From positions 1 to 50,258 of the forward strand of contig NZ_LQPI01000047.1 of NCBI RefSeq assembly GCF_002101775.1: a stretch of 50,258 nt of DNA, in the 5' to 3' direction. Made by a program: the position numbers and the translations under genes. Shown in pieces: positions 36,680-45,532 of the stretch (its first letter is position 1; each line of letters begins with the position of its first letter). The notes below the pieces were generated by a model, which was given only the letters and a program-made list of their open reading frames with translations, did not search any database and was not told the origin of the DNA. This DNA is from Mycolicibacter nonchromogenicus. Its GTDB lineage: Bacteria; Actinomycetota; Actinomycetes; Mycobacteriales; Mycobacteriaceae.

Positions 36680-38895
36680 TGAGCCGTATGTCCAAACATC
36701 TGGCGCCGCATCCTGCTGACCTGGCTCGGCTGCTTGCCGGCGAACACCACGACCCGCATTCCGTTCTGGGCGCTCACGAATACGGCAAGACCACCGTCAT
36801 CCGAACGCTGCGACCGCGCGCTCAGCGGGTGGCGGTGCTCGTCGGCGGCAAACGTTTCACCATGCGTGACCTGGGCTCGGGGTTGTTCGCGGCGGCCCTG
36901 CCGTTCACCGGCCTCGTCGACTACCGGCTGGAGGTGCACTACCCGCAGACCGGCGAATTCGCCGAACCCACCGGGGTACACACGGTCGCCGATGGGTACC
37001 GATTTGCGCCGACCCTGGGTGAGCTCGACCTGTACCTGTTCGCCGAGGGCCGCCATGAACGTCTCTGGGAAGTGATGGGGGCTCAGCACCGGAAGTTCAC
37101 CACGCCCGACGGCGAGGTGTCCGGCGTGTCCTTCGCGGTGTGGGCACCGAATGCCACCGGGGTGAGCCTGATCGGCGATTTCAACGGTTGGGTGGGCGAC
37201 AACGTCCCCCTGCGGTGCTTGGGCTCCTCGGGTGTCTGGGAGCTGTTCTGGCCAGACTTTCCCGCCGCCGGACTCTATAAATTCCGCATTCACGGGGCCG
37301 ACGGCACGGTCACCGAGCGCGCCGATCCCTTCGCCTATGCCACCGAGGTGCCACCGCGCACCGCGTCGATGGTGACGTCCAGTGACTACACCTGGAGCGA
37401 CGACGAGTGGATGGCGCAGCGCCGCACCCGTATTCCGGTGAGCGAGCCGATGAGCACCTACGAGGTGCATCTGGGTTCGTGGCGCCCGGGGCTCAGCTAT
37501 CGCCAACTCGCGGTGGAGCTGACCGAATACGTGGTCGAGCGGGGCTTCACCCATGTCGAGCTGCTGCCGGTGGCCGAGCACCCCTTCGGCGGGTCCTGGG
37601 GATATCAGGTGACGTCGTACTACGCCCCGACGGCACGCTTCGGCACCCCCGACGACTTCCGGGCGCTGGTCGACGCGCTGCACGGTGCCGGTATCGGCGT
37701 CATCGTGGACTGGGTTCCGGCGCACTTCCCCAAAGACGATTGGGCCCTGGGCCGATTCGACGGGACTCCGCTCTATGAGCACTCCGATCCGCGCCGCGGT
37801 GAGCAACTCGACTGGGGCACCTACGTGTTCGACTTCGGCCGGCCAGAGGTGCGCAACTTTCTGGTGGCCAATGCGCTGTATTGGCTGACCGAGTTCCACG
37901 TGGACGGGCTACGGGTGGATGCCGTGGCATCGATGCTCTACCTGGACTATTCGCGCCCGGACGGCCAATGGACCCCCAATATCCACGGCGGCCGGGAGAA
38001 CCTGGAGGCGGTGCAGTTCCTGCAGGAGTTGAACGCGACCGCCCACCGGGTCGCTCCCGGCATCGTGACCATCGCCGAGGAGTCCACCTCCTGGCCGGGA
38101 GTCACCCGGGACACCAGCCTTGGCGGACTGGGATTCTCCATGAAATGGAACATGGGCTGGATGCACGACACCTTGGCCTACCTCGGTCATGATCCGGTGC
38201 ACCGCAGCTACCACCACCACAACATGACGTTCTCGATGCTCTATGCGTTCAGCGAGAACTATGTGCTGCCGATCAGCCACGACGAGGTGGTGCACGGCAA
38301 GGGCACGCTGTGGTCCAGGATGCCCGGCGACGACCACCACAAGGCGGCGGGCCTGCGCGCTCTGCTGGCCTACCAGTGGGCGCATCCCGGCAAGCAGTTG
38401 CTGTTCATGGGCCAGGAATTCGGCCAGCGCGCGGAATGGTGCCACGACCGTGGGGTCGACTGGTTTCAGCTCGACCCCCAGAGCGAACCCGACGGCTACT
38501 CCCCCGGCATTCTCCGGCTGGTCAGCGACCTCAACGCGCGCTACCGTGCCCTGCCCGCCCTGTGGACCCAGGACGCCGACCCGCGGGGCTACTCCTGGAT
38601 CGACGCCAACGACTCGGCCAACAATGTGCTGAGCTTCCTGCGTTACGGCACCGATGGTTCGGTGCTGGCCTGCGTGTTCAACTTCGCCGGCGTCACCCAC
38701 GCCGATTACCACCTGGGGTTGCCGCGAGCGGGCCGCTGGCGTGAGGTGCTCAACACCGATGCGGTCGACTATCGCGGATGGGGCGAGGGCAACCTGGGCG
38801 GGGTACAGGCCACCGACCAACCGTGGCACGGCCGACCGGCCTCCGCGGTGCTGGTGTTACCCGCCCTGTCGGCCGTGTGGCTGGCGCCCGAGTAG
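36679..38895 (+). CDS. glgB: 1,4-alpha-glucan branching enzyme
   Basis: 738 residues from ATG 36679 (TGATG overlap with glgE). Two N-terminal carbohydrate-binding sheets (about 20-215, with GDFNGW in the second) precede the GH13 barrel. [29 protein letters not shown], nucleophile Asp414 in [10 protein letters not shown], Glu467 in TIAEEST and [12 protein letters not shown] are all present. It makes alpha-1,6 branches in glycogen and capsular glucan, giving new ends for GlgE. Translational coupling implies fixed stoichiometry. Confidence 0.98.
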   Translation: MSRMSKHLAPHPADLARLLAGEHHDPHSVLGAHEYGKTTVIRTLRPRAQRVAVLVGGKRFTMRDLGSGLFAAALPFTGLVDYRLEVHYPQTGEFAEPTGVHTVADGYRFAPTLGELDLYLFAEGRHERLWEVMGAQHRKFTTPDGEVSGVSFAVWAPNATGVSLIGDFNGWVGDNVPLRCLGSSGVWELFWPDFPAAGLYKFRIHGADGTVTERADPFAYATEVPPRTASMVTSSDYTWSDDEWMAQRRTRIPVSEPMSTYEVHLGSWRPGLSYRQLAVELTEYVVERGFTHVELLPVAEHPFGGSWGYQVTSYYAPTARFGTPDDFRALVDALHGAGIGVIVDWVPAHFPKDDWALGRFDGTPLYEHSDPRRGEQLDWGTYVFDFGRPEVRNFLVANALYWLTEFHVDGLRVDAVASMLYLDYSRPDGQWTPNIHGGRENLEAVQFLQELNATAHRVAPGIVTIAEESTSWPGVTRDTSLGGLGFSMKWNMGWMHDTLAYLGHDPVHRSYHHHNMTFSMLYAFSENYVLPISHDEVVHGKGTLWSRMPGDDHHKAAGLRALLAYQWAHPGKQLLFMGQEFGQRAEWCHDRGVDWFQLDPQSEPDGYSPGILRLVSDLNARYRALPALWTQDADPRGYSWIDANDSANNVLSFLRYGTDGSVLACVFNFAGVTHADYHLGLPRAGRWREVLNTDAVDYRGWGEGNLGGVQATDQPWHGRPASAVLVLPALSAVWLAPE

Positions 38896-38899
38896 CGGG

Positions 38900-39814
38900 T
38901 CAGTACAGCGCGTTGGCCAGATTGCGCCGGCCGGCGACGACGTCGGGGTCGGCGGGGTCGAACAGCTCGAACAGTTCCACCAGCCGGGTCCGCACCGCCG
39001 CGCGCTCGTCACCGGCGGTCCGCCTTACCAGGGCGATCAGCCGGTCGAACGCCGCGGTGACGTCCTGGTTGAGGATCTGCACGTCAGCGGCGGCGAAGGC
39101 GGCCTCGATATTGCCCGGGTCCGCATCGGCCTGTGCCGGTGCATCGGGTGCCCGACTGGTCGCGCGTTCCAAGAAGGTGAGCTGGCGCAGCGCGCCCTTG
39201 GCTTCGACATGGTCGGGGTCGGTGTCCAGCAATGCCTGGTAGGAGGCTCGGGCCGCCGAGAAGTCGCCGGCGTCGAGGTGTGCACGCGCCTGCGCCAACA
39301 CCGGGTCCACCTGTTCCGGCTGCTCGGCGACACCGCCACCGGCGAGCTTGCCTGCGGTGGCCGACACCAGCGAGTCCACCCAACGGCGCAACTGGTCGGG
39401 TGGCTGAGGTCCCTGAAAGCTGGTGATCGGCTGACCGGCGGCCAGGGCCACCACCGTCGGCACCGCGTCCACGCCGAACACCTGCGCCACCCGCGGGGCG
39501 ACGTCGACGTTGACGGTGGCCAGCGACCACTTGGCGGGCGCACCGTCGGCGTTGTCCGCCTGTGCCAGCGCGGCGAAGGTGTCGGCCAACTGGATGCAGA
39601 CCTCACTGCGCGGCGACCACAGCAGGACCACCACCGGTACCTGGTTGGACCGGACCAGCACTTCGTCTTCGAAGTTGGCCTCGGTGATCTCCGTGGCTCC
39701 GGGGGGAGCCGGGGAGGCACCGGCGGCGCCGCCGGATTGAGCCGGCTTCTTGAGGCCGGCCAAGTCCACTGCTCCGGCCAACGCCGGGCCGATAGGGGGT
39801 CGAGGACGCGTCAC
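38900..39814 (-). CDS. Thioredoxin-like TPR protein, YbbN/co-chaperonin type (Rv1324-like)
   Basis: 304 residues from GTG 39814. A thioredoxin fold (about 40-150) is recognisable by VPVVVLLWSPRSEVCIQLADTF and VNVDVAPRVAQVFGVDAVPTVVAL with its cis-proline, but the active site is SPRSEVC, so the CxxC pair is missing and it cannot act as a normal dithiol oxidoreductase. TPR-like helices follow (about 170-300). This is the YbbN/CnoX arrangement, where the E. coli relative is a holdase handing clients to GroEL/DnaK. Convergent with glgB, 4 bp apart. In Mtb a PE_PGRS gene lies between these two. Confidence 0.9.
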   Translation of the reverse strand: MTRPRPPIGPALAGAVDLAGLKKPAQSGGAAGASPAPPGATEITEANFEDEVLVRSNQVPVVVLLWSPRSEVCIQLADTFAALAQADNADGAPAKWSLATVNVDVAPRVAQVFGVDAVPTVVALAAGQPITSFQGPQPPDQLRRWVDSLVSATAGKLAGGGVAEQPEQVDPVLAQARAHLDAGDFSAARASYQALLDTDPDHVEAKGALRQLTFLERATSRAPDAPAQADADPGNIEAAFAAADVQILNQDVTAAFDRLIALVRRTAGDERAAVRTRLVELFELFDPADPDVVAGRRNLANALY

Positions 39815-39958
39815 GCCGTCAAGTCTGTCACGTCGCCGTCGCGGCGTGGCCGAGGGCCTTTTATGCGCCCGAGCACCTCACTATGACCAATATCACACTG
39901 CGGTTTCGCCGCACAGCAAACAGGCCTCGCCAGCAACCTACGCAACCGTAGGAAGCCG

Positions 39959-41140
39959 CTATCCCGCGCGCAGGATGAGCGCGTCACCCTGGCCACCGGC
40001 ACCGCACAGCGCGGCCACCGCATAGCCCGAACCGCGTCGCTTGAGCTCAAGTGCGGCGTGCAGCGTGATCCGGGCCCCGGACATCCCGATCGGGTGCCCG
40101 ACGGCGATCGCACCACCGTGCACGTTGACCACGTCACCGCTCAGACCCAGCTCGCGGGTCGATGCCAGCGACACCGCGGCAAAGGCCTCGTTGATCTCCA
40201 CCACGTCGAGTTGATCGACCGAGATCCCCTCGCGCTCGATCGCCTTCTTGATGGCATTGGCCGGCTGGGACTGCAGGGTCGAATCCGGCCCCGCAACCAC
40301 GCCGTGCGCCCCGATCTCGCACAGCCAGTCCAGACCCAGCTCCTGCGCCTTAGCCTTGCTCATCACCACCACCGCGGCCGCGCCGTCGGAGATCTGCGAC
40401 GACGAACCGGCGGTGATGGTCCCGTCCTTGCGGAACGCCGGCTTGAGCCCGGACAGCGACTCGGCTGTGGTGTTGGCGCGGATGCCCTCGTCCTCGGTGA
40501 ACTCCAGCGGATCCCCCTTACGCTGCGGGATCTTCACCGGCACCACCTCGTCGGCGAAAACGCCGTCCTTCCAGGCCGCGGCGGCCCGGCGGTGCGACTC
40601 GGCCGCGAACTCGTCCTGCTCAGCGCGGGTGAACTTGTCTTCGTCGTTGCGCTGCTCGGTGAGGGCGCCCATCGGCTGGTCGGTGAAGACGTCGTGCAGC
40701 CCGTCGTAGGCGAGGTGGTCACGCACCGTCACGTCGCCGTACTTGTAGCCCGACCGGCTGTCCAGCAACAGGTGCGGGGCCTTGCTCATCGACTCCTGGC
40801 CGCCGGCCACCACCACGTCGAATTCGCCGGCGCGGATCAGCTGGTCGGCCATGGCAATGGCGTTGATGCCCGACAGGCACATCTTGTTGATGGTCAGGGT
40901 CGGCACGTCCCAGCCGATGCCCGCGGCCACCGCCGCCTGCCGAGCCGGCATCTGCCCGGCGCCCGCCGTGAGCACCTGCCCCATGATCACGTACTGCACC
41001 AGCGACGCCGGTACCTTCGCCTTCTCCAGCGCCCCGGCGATGGCGACTGCGCCCAGGTCACTGCCGGAAAAATCCTTCAGCGCACCCATCAACCGACCGA
41101 TGGGGGTACGAGCCCCAGCAACGATCACCGATGTCGTCAT
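39959..41140 (-). CDS. fadA4: Acetyl-CoA acetyltransferase (FadA4-like thiolase)
   Basis: 393 residues from ATG 41140, with GGGAGG 5 bp upstream. Catalytic residues are Cys88 ([11 protein letters not shown]), His349 ([11 protein letters not shown]) and Cys379 ([11 protein letters not shown]), the complete biosynthetic-thiolase set. [13 protein letters not shown] and [12 protein letters not shown] are typical. It condenses or cleaves acetoacetyl-CoA. Its divergent neighbour is methylmalonyl-CoA epimerase, as in Mtb Rv1323/Rv1322A, so both serve short-chain acyl-CoA metabolism. Confidence 0.96.
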   Translation of the reverse strand: MTTSVIVAGARTPIGRLMGALKDFSGSDLGAVAIAGALEKAKVPASLVQYVIMGQVLTAGAGQMPARQAAVAAGIGWDVPTLTINKMCLSGINAIAMADQLIRAGEFDVVVAGGQESMSKAPHLLLDSRSGYKYGDVTVRDHLAYDGLHDVFTDQPMGALTEQRNDEDKFTRAEQDEFAAESHRRAAAAWKDGVFADEVVPVKIPQRKGDPLEFTEDEGIRANTTAESLSGLKPAFRKDGTITAGSSSQISDGAAAVVVMSKAKAQELGLDWLCEIGAHGVVAGPDSTLQSQPANAIKKAIEREGISVDQLDVVEINEAFAAVSLASTRELGLSGDVVNVHGGAIAVGHPIGMSGARITLHAALELKRRGSGYAVAALCGAGGQGDALILRAG

Positions 41141-41209
41141 GACTACCTCCCGGGCGGGTCTGAAAGGCCGATCTCTCCGGTCGGCTCAACGCGATGTTTC
41201 CGCTCAGGT

Positions 41210-41215
41210 TACCGT
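41210..41215 (+). promoter_or_regulatory. -10 box for leaderless methylmalonyl-CoA epimerase gene
   Basis: TACCGT lies 7 bp before ATG 41223; TAGTCCT in between contains no ribosome site. Confidence 0.5.
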
Positions 41216-41222
41216 TAGTCCT

Positions 41223-41711
41223 ATGACGACCGAATCCGTCGCTGACCCTGAGGTACGACCCGCCCTGGCTTCGGCCCTGGTGACGGCGGTCGACCACGTC
41301 GGTATCGCGGTCTCGGACCTGGAAGTGGCCAAGAAGTGGTACCACGACAAGCTCGGGATGATCGTGCTGCACGAAGAGGTCAACGAGGAGCAGGGCATCG
41401 TCGAAGCGATGCTCGCGGTTCGCGGCGCGCCGGTCGGCAGCGCCCAGATTCAGCTGATGGCCCCGATCGACGAGACATCGACCATCGCCAAGTTCCTGGA
41501 CAAGCGCGGTCCCGGTCTGCAGCAGCTGGCCTACCGGACCAGCGACATCGAAGCGCTCTCCGAGCGGCTGCGCGAGCAGGGTGTCCGGCTGCTCTACGAG
41601 GCCCCGCGGCGCGGCACGTCGAACTCGCGGATCAACTTCATCCACCCCAAGGACGCCGGTGGCGTGCTGGTCGAACTGGTCGAGCCGGCCGCGGACGCGC
41701 AAGCACACTGA
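41223..41711 (+). CDS. mce: Methylmalonyl-CoA epimerase (Rv1322A-like)
   Basis: 162 residues from ATG 41223. VDHVGIAVSDLEVAKKWYHDKLG opens the VOC fold with metal-ligand His25; SAQIQLMAP gives the Gln ligand, and GGVLVELVEP the C-terminal Glu ligand. Where many epimerases have a His pair (GLHHIA), this protein has GLQQLAY, so one usual metal ligand is replaced by Gln; actinobacterial homologues I recall share this. It interconverts (R)- and (S)-methylmalonyl-CoA in propionate and odd-chain/cholesterol metabolism. Not to be confused with the mammalian-cell-entry mce genes. Confidence 0.9.
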   Translation: MTTESVADPEVRPALASALVTAVDHVGIAVSDLEVAKKWYHDKLGMIVLHEEVNEEQGIVEAMLAVRGAPVGSAQIQLMAPIDETSTIAKFLDKRGPGLQQLAYRTSDIEALSERLREQGVRLLYEAPRRGTSNSRINFIHPKDAGGVLVELVEPAADAQAH

Positions 41712-41741
41712 GTTACTAGGACCAGTTCCTGGCCGGGCCTA

Positions 41742-42038
41742 CTAGGACCACTTACGGGTCGGGCCCCGATTGTTGCGGTTTGCCCAACACGGCGTATGCC
41801 AATGCCGTCGGTCCTCGTCCGCCGAGTCGCCGAAGTCCGCCGGCCACACCACTACATGAGCTACGTCGCAACGGATTTCGTGATCGCATCCGGGGCAGCG
41901 GTAGACCTTGATGGCCCGCGCGCCCGCAATCGGCACGACGATGTATTCATAGCCGTCAGGACCGGTCTCCACGCGTTGTTGCCGCGGCAGCGGCCGTAGC
42001 GGCTGTTGCCGACGCGACGGCTTGTGGCGACGAGCCAT
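41742..42038 (-). CDS. Conserved 98-residue Cys/His-rich protein (Rv1322-like)
   Basis: A basic N-terminus (ARRHKPSRRQQPLRPLPR) is followed by a small globular domain: CPGCDHEIRC and HWHTPCW together offer four Cys and several His for a zinc site. GYEYIVVPIAGARAIKVYR precedes it. Some databases label this family ATP/GTP-binding, but no Walker motif is present. Mtb has a protein of the same length in this position. Function unknown. Confidence 0.85.
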   Translation of the reverse strand: MARRHKPSRRQQPLRPLPRQQRVETGPDGYEYIVVPIAGARAIKVYRCPGCDHEIRCDVAHVVVWPADFGDSADEDRRHWHTPCWANRNNRGPTRKWS

Positions 42039-42045
42039 GGCGATC

Positions 42046-42051
42046 AGCCTA
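42046..42051 (-). promoter_or_regulatory. -10 box for leaderless Rv1322-like gene
   Basis: TAGGCT on the minus strand, 7 bp before ATG 42038. Confidence 0.45.
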
Positions 42052-42062
42052 GTGAGGCCACC

Positions 42063-43157
42063 TCACGCGAGTTTGGACAGTGCGGCCGCGGCGTCGTAGC
42101 CGGTGAACCCGGCCAACTCGTCGCGGCGCAGGCGATTCACCCAGGTCGGGTCGGCAAGCAGCGCCCGCCCGATGGCCACCACGTCGAACTCCCCCGCGTC
42201 GAACTGTTCGACCAGCCGATCGACCGGTGCGGGAGCGATCACCTCACCACGCTTCTCGCTGCGGAACTGTGTTTCCAGCCCGACCGACCCAACAGCGATG
42301 ACGGGCACGCCGGTGACCTTCTTGGTCCACCCAGCGAGGCTCAGGGCACTGTCCTGGTCGGGGAACCCCGGCGCATAGTGCCGCCGAGTCGAGGGGTGCA
42401 GCATGTTCACTCCCGCGTCGACGAGTGGTGTGAGCAGTTCCTGCAACTGTGTCGGGTCTTCGGCGATGGATGCCGTGTAGTCGGTGCCCTTCCACTGGGA
42501 GAACCGGAAGATGATCGGATAGTCCGGTCCGACCGCGGCGCGCACCGCGGCGACCACTTCGGCCGGGAAACGAGTGCGAGCCGCCAGCGACCCGCCGTAG
42601 CCGTCGGTACGCCGATTCGTGCGCTCCCAGAAGAATTCGTCGAGCAGGTAGCCGTGGGCACCGTGAATCTCCACCGCGTCGAATCCGAGGTCTCGCGCGG
42701 TGACGGCACTGGTGGCGAAGAGCTGTGCAACTGTGGCGAGTTCGTCGGTGCGCAGCGCGCGGCCACGCGGCTTCCCGTGTCCGTCAATGCCCGACGGGCC
42801 GACCGGTTCCACCCCGTCGTCATCGCGGCGCTCCACCCCCTGATGCCACAACTGCGCCGCGATCGTCGCTCCCTCGGCATGGACGCCGTCGACCACGCGG
42901 GTCCATCCGGCGAGCACGTCGTCGCCGGCGAGGGTCGGCACACTGGCCGGAAATCCCGCTGCCGGGTCGGGCAGCCGGATGCCCTCGGTGATGATCAGTC
43001 CCACTCCGCCGGCAGCACGCCGTCGGTAGTACTCGGCCACATCGCTGCCCGGAATGCCGTCGGGGGACGCCTGGCGGGTCATGGGCGCCATCGCGAACCG
43101 ATTGGGGACGGTCAGCGAGCGGACGGCCAGCGGCTGAAAGAGGTCATCGAGTGCCAT
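42063..43157 (-). CDS. Old-yellow-enzyme family NADH:flavin oxidoreductase
   Basis: 364 residues from ATG 43157, with GGAG upstream; a TTG at 43169 is less likely. LFQPLAVRSLTVPNRFAMAPMTR begins the FMN barrel, WHQG (104-107) and HGAHGY (165-170) followed by LLDEFFWERTNRRTDGYGGS carry the flavin and substrate ligands, and VIAVGSVG and FDVVAIGRALLADPTW bind FMN phosphate. It has no C-terminal 4Fe-4S/FAD part, so it is the single-domain class reducing activated alkenes with NAD(P)H. This gene is not in the Mtb order I remember next to nucS. Confidence 0.93.
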   Translation of the reverse strand: MALDDLFQPLAVRSLTVPNRFAMAPMTRQASPDGIPGSDVAEYYRRRAAGGVGLIITEGIRLPDPAAGFPASVPTLAGDDVLAGWTRVVDGVHAEGATIAAQLWHQGVERRDDDGVEPVGPSGIDGHGKPRGRALRTDELATVAQLFATSAVTARDLGFDAVEIHGAHGYLLDEFFWERTNRRTDGYGGSLAARTRFPAEVVAAVRAAVGPDYPIIFRFSQWKGTDYTASIAEDPTQLQELLTPLVDAGVNMLHPSTRRHYAPGFPDQDSALSLAGWTKKVTGVPVIAVGSVGLETQFRSEKRGEVIAPAPVDRLVEQFDAGEFDVVAIGRALLADPTWVNRLRRDELAGFTGYDAAAALSKLA

Positions 43158-43201
43158 GCGCTGCTCCAACGCACGACCGTGCGTTGCTATTCCGGTGACG
43201 C

Positions 43202-43873
43202 TCAGAACAGCCGGTACTCGTCGCTGTCCATTCCGCGCATCGCGTCATAATCCAAAGTCAGGCAACGGATGCCGCGGTCGGTGGCCAGAGTGCGGGCCTG
43301 CGGTTTGATCTGCTGAGCGGCGAAGACTCCACTCACCGGTGCCAGCAGGCTGTCGCGGTTTAGCAGTTCTAGGTATCGCGTGAGCTGTTCCACACCGTCG
43401 ATCTCGCCGCGCCGCTTGATCTCCACCGCGACCGCTCGCCCCTGTTCGTCGCGACACAACAGGTCGACAGGACCGATTGCGGTCATGTATTCGCGGCGCA
43501 CCAACGTGTAACCCTCGCCGAGCAGTTCGACGTGCTCGGCCAGCAATGCCTGCAGTTGTGCCTCGACACCGTCTTTCACCAGCCCGGGGTCGACACCGAG
43601 TTCGTGACTGGAGTCGTGCTCGATCTCCTCGATGGTGATCCGCAGCTGATCACCGGTCTTGTTCGCCACCACCCATACCGGGAACTCACCGCCGGTCTCC
43701 TCGGTGAGCCGGCACGGTGGACTCATCCAGTTCAGCGGCTTATATGCACGGTCGTCGGCGTGCACGCTGACCGAACCGTCGGCCTTCAGCAGCAGCAGTC
43801 GCCGGGCAGAGGGCAGGTGCGCGGTGAGCCGACCGACATAGTCGACGGTGCACTGGGCGATCACGAGTCGCAT
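43202..43873 (-). CDS. nucS: Mismatch endonuclease NucS/EndoMS
   Basis: 223 residues from ATG 43873. The N-terminal dimerisation domain starts [16 protein letters not shown]; the C-terminal RecB-like nuclease core has GPVDLLCRD (Asp137) and [10 protein letters not shown] (Glu151, Lys153). The final residues DEYRLF resemble the C-terminal clamp-binding tail of NucS proteins. Mycobacteria lack MutS/MutL and use NucS for mismatch repair, cutting both strands at G:T, G:G and T:T mismatches. It is divergent from the adenylate cyclase with only 47 bp between starts. Confidence 0.97.
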   Translation of the reverse strand: MRLVIAQCTVDYVGRLTAHLPSARRLLLLKADGSVSVHADDRAYKPLNWMSPPCRLTEETGGEFPVWVVANKTGDQLRITIEEIEHDSSHELGVDPGLVKDGVEAQLQALLAEHVELLGEGYTLVRREYMTAIGPVDLLCRDEQGRAVAVEIKRRGEIDGVEQLTRYLELLNRDSLLAPVSGVFAAQQIKPQARTLATDRGIRCLTLDYDAMRGMDSDEYRLF

Positions 43874-43880
43874 CCGATCC

Positions 43881-43886
43881 ACCTTA
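43881..43886 (-). promoter_or_regulatory. -10 box for leaderless nucS
   Basis: TAAGGT on the minus strand, 7 bp before ATG 43873. Confidence 0.45.
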
Positions 43887-43905
43887 GGGGGAGAGCTCGA
43901 GCAAC

Positions 43906-43911
43906 TATCCT
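43906..43911 (+). promoter_or_regulatory. -10 box for leaderless adenylate cyclase gene
   Basis: TATCCT lies 9 bp before ATG 43921. It faces away from the nucS box 19 bp to the left, so the two polymerases would bind overlapping DNA. Confidence 0.45.
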
Positions 43912-43920
43912 TACGCCACG

Positions 43921-45525
43921 ATGACGCCTCCGAAGACGTTCGCACAGCGACTGGGCCGAGTACTGGAGCTGCTCACCCGCCAGAGCGGACGGCTGCCCGA
44001 GGAACCCGAGTACGGCTCCTGGCTGCTGGGTCAGGTGTCGGAAAGTCAGTACCTGCGACGGATTCGCATCCAGTTCATTTTGACCATCGTGATCGTCGGG
44101 ACGAACCTGCTCGGTGTCGCCGTGGAAGCACTGCTGGTGACCATGGCGTTCCCGGTGCCCAGTGTGTTCAGTGACGCCCCGGCGTGGCTGACCTTCGGGC
44201 TGGTGCCGGCCTACGTGGTCGCGGCTCTGGTCGGCGGCACCTACGGGATAACCCGGCGCACCGTCAGAAAATTGCGCTGGGCCATCAAAGAGCAGTCGCC
44301 GACGCCCTCCGACGAACGCAACGCCTTCCTCACGCCCTGGCGGGTGGCACAAGTGGTGCTGGCCCTGTGGGGTGTCGCGACGGTGTTGTTCACCGTGCTC
44401 TATGGGATGGCCGACAAGATCTTCATCCCGATCATCGGGGTGACCCTGACCATCTGCGGCATTCTGGTGTCCACGGCCTGCTACCTGTTCACCGAATTCG
44501 CGCTGCGGCCGGTGGCCGCACAGGCGCTGGCTGCCGGCCCGCCGCCGCGCCGAATTCTCTCGGGCATCATGGGCCGGACGATGATGGTCTGGCTGCTCAC
44601 CTCGGGGCTTCCGATCCTGGGCATCGCGTTGACCGCATTCTTCGCGGTGGTGCTCAAGAATCTGACCTTGGAGCAGTTCGGCGACGCCGTGCTGATCGCG
44701 TCGGTGACCACGCTGGTCTTCGGTTTCCTGTTGATGCTGATCCTGGCCTGGCTCACCGCGACTCCGGTGCGCGTGGTGCGCGCGGCTCTGCGACGCGTGG
44801 AACAGGGGGATCTGACGGGCGACCTGGTGGTGTTCGATGGTACCGAACTCGGTGAGCTGCAAAGCGGTTTCAACGCGATGGTGCACGGACTGCGCGAGCG
44901 TGAACGCGTACGTGACCTGTTCGGTCGTCACGTCGGGCGTGAAGTGGCCGCCGCCGCCGAACGCGACCAGATTCAACTCGGCGGCGAAGAGCGGCACGTC
45001 GCAGTCGTTTTCGTCGATATCGTCGGCTCGACACAGATTGTGACCGCCAAGCCCGCGACCGAGGTGGTCAGCCTGCTGAACCGGTTCTTCGCCGTCGTCG
45101 TCGACGAAGTCGACCGCCACCACGGGCTGATCAACAAGTTCGAGGGCGATGCCACCCTGGCGATCTTCGGCGCACCCAATCACCTTGAGCAGCCGGAGAA
45201 TGAGGCGTTGGCCGCAGCCCGGGCCATCCTGTATCGCCTGAGCGCCGAGGTACCGGAGATCCGGGCGGGCATCGGTGTGGCGGCCGGCCAGGTCGTGGCC
45301 GGAAACGTCGGCGCCAAGGAACGATTCGAGTACACCGTGATCGGAGAACCCGTCAACGAGGCCGCCCGGCTGTGCGAGTTGGCTAAGGCCCAACCAGTGC
45401 CCCTGTTGACGACCGCCAAGACCATGTACGCCGCCAGTATCAGCGAGCAGGCGCAGTGGGAGGTGGGTGATTCGATCGTGTTGCGCGGCTACGAAGAACC
45501 CACGGTGTTGGCCAGCCCCCTGTGA
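43921..45525 (+). CDS. Membrane adenylate cyclase, 6TM-HAMP-CHD type (Rv1318c/1319c/1320c-like)
   Basis: 534 residues. Six hydrophobic segments (about 50-75, 88-112, 138-163, 168-190, 220-246, 254-281) are followed by a HAMP domain (about 281-335) and a class III cyclase domain (about 355-520). Metal ligands are Asp366 (VVFVDIVGS) and Asp410 ([13 protein letters not shown]), with Lys406 specifying adenine; [12 protein letters not shown] carries the transition-state Asn and Arg. It makes cAMP from ATP as a homodimer at the membrane. Mtb has three such genes side by side next to nucS; only one is here. Stimulus unknown. Confidence 0.95.
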   Translation: MTPPKTFAQRLGRVLELLTRQSGRLPEEPEYGSWLLGQVSESQYLRRIRIQFILTIVIVGTNLLGVAVEALLVTMAFPVPSVFSDAPAWLTFGLVPAYVVAALVGGTYGITRRTVRKLRWAIKEQSPTPSDERNAFLTPWRVAQVVLALWGVATVLFTVLYGMADKIFIPIIGVTLTICGILVSTACYLFTEFALRPVAAQALAAGPPPRRILSGIMGRTMMVWLLTSGLPILGIALTAFFAVVLKNLTLEQFGDAVLIASVTTLVFGFLLMLILAWLTATPVRVVRAALRRVEQGDLTGDLVVFDGTELGELQSGFNAMVHGLRERERVRDLFGRHVGREVAAAAERDQIQLGGEERHVAVVFVDIVGSTQIVTAKPATEVVSLLNRFFAVVVDEVDRHHGLINKFEGDATLAIFGAPNHLEQPENEALAAARAILYRLSAEVPEIRAGIGVAAGQVVAGNVGAKERFEYTVIGEPVNEAARLCELAKAQPVPLLTTAKTMYAASISEQAQWEVGDSIVLRGYEEPTVLASPL

Positions 45526-45532
45526 CCTCCGG

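Noticed and set aside
43861..45393. 510-residue minus-strand frame opposite the adenylate cyclase
   Set aside because: His/Gln/Arg-rich composition and antisense position to a complete cyclase domain.
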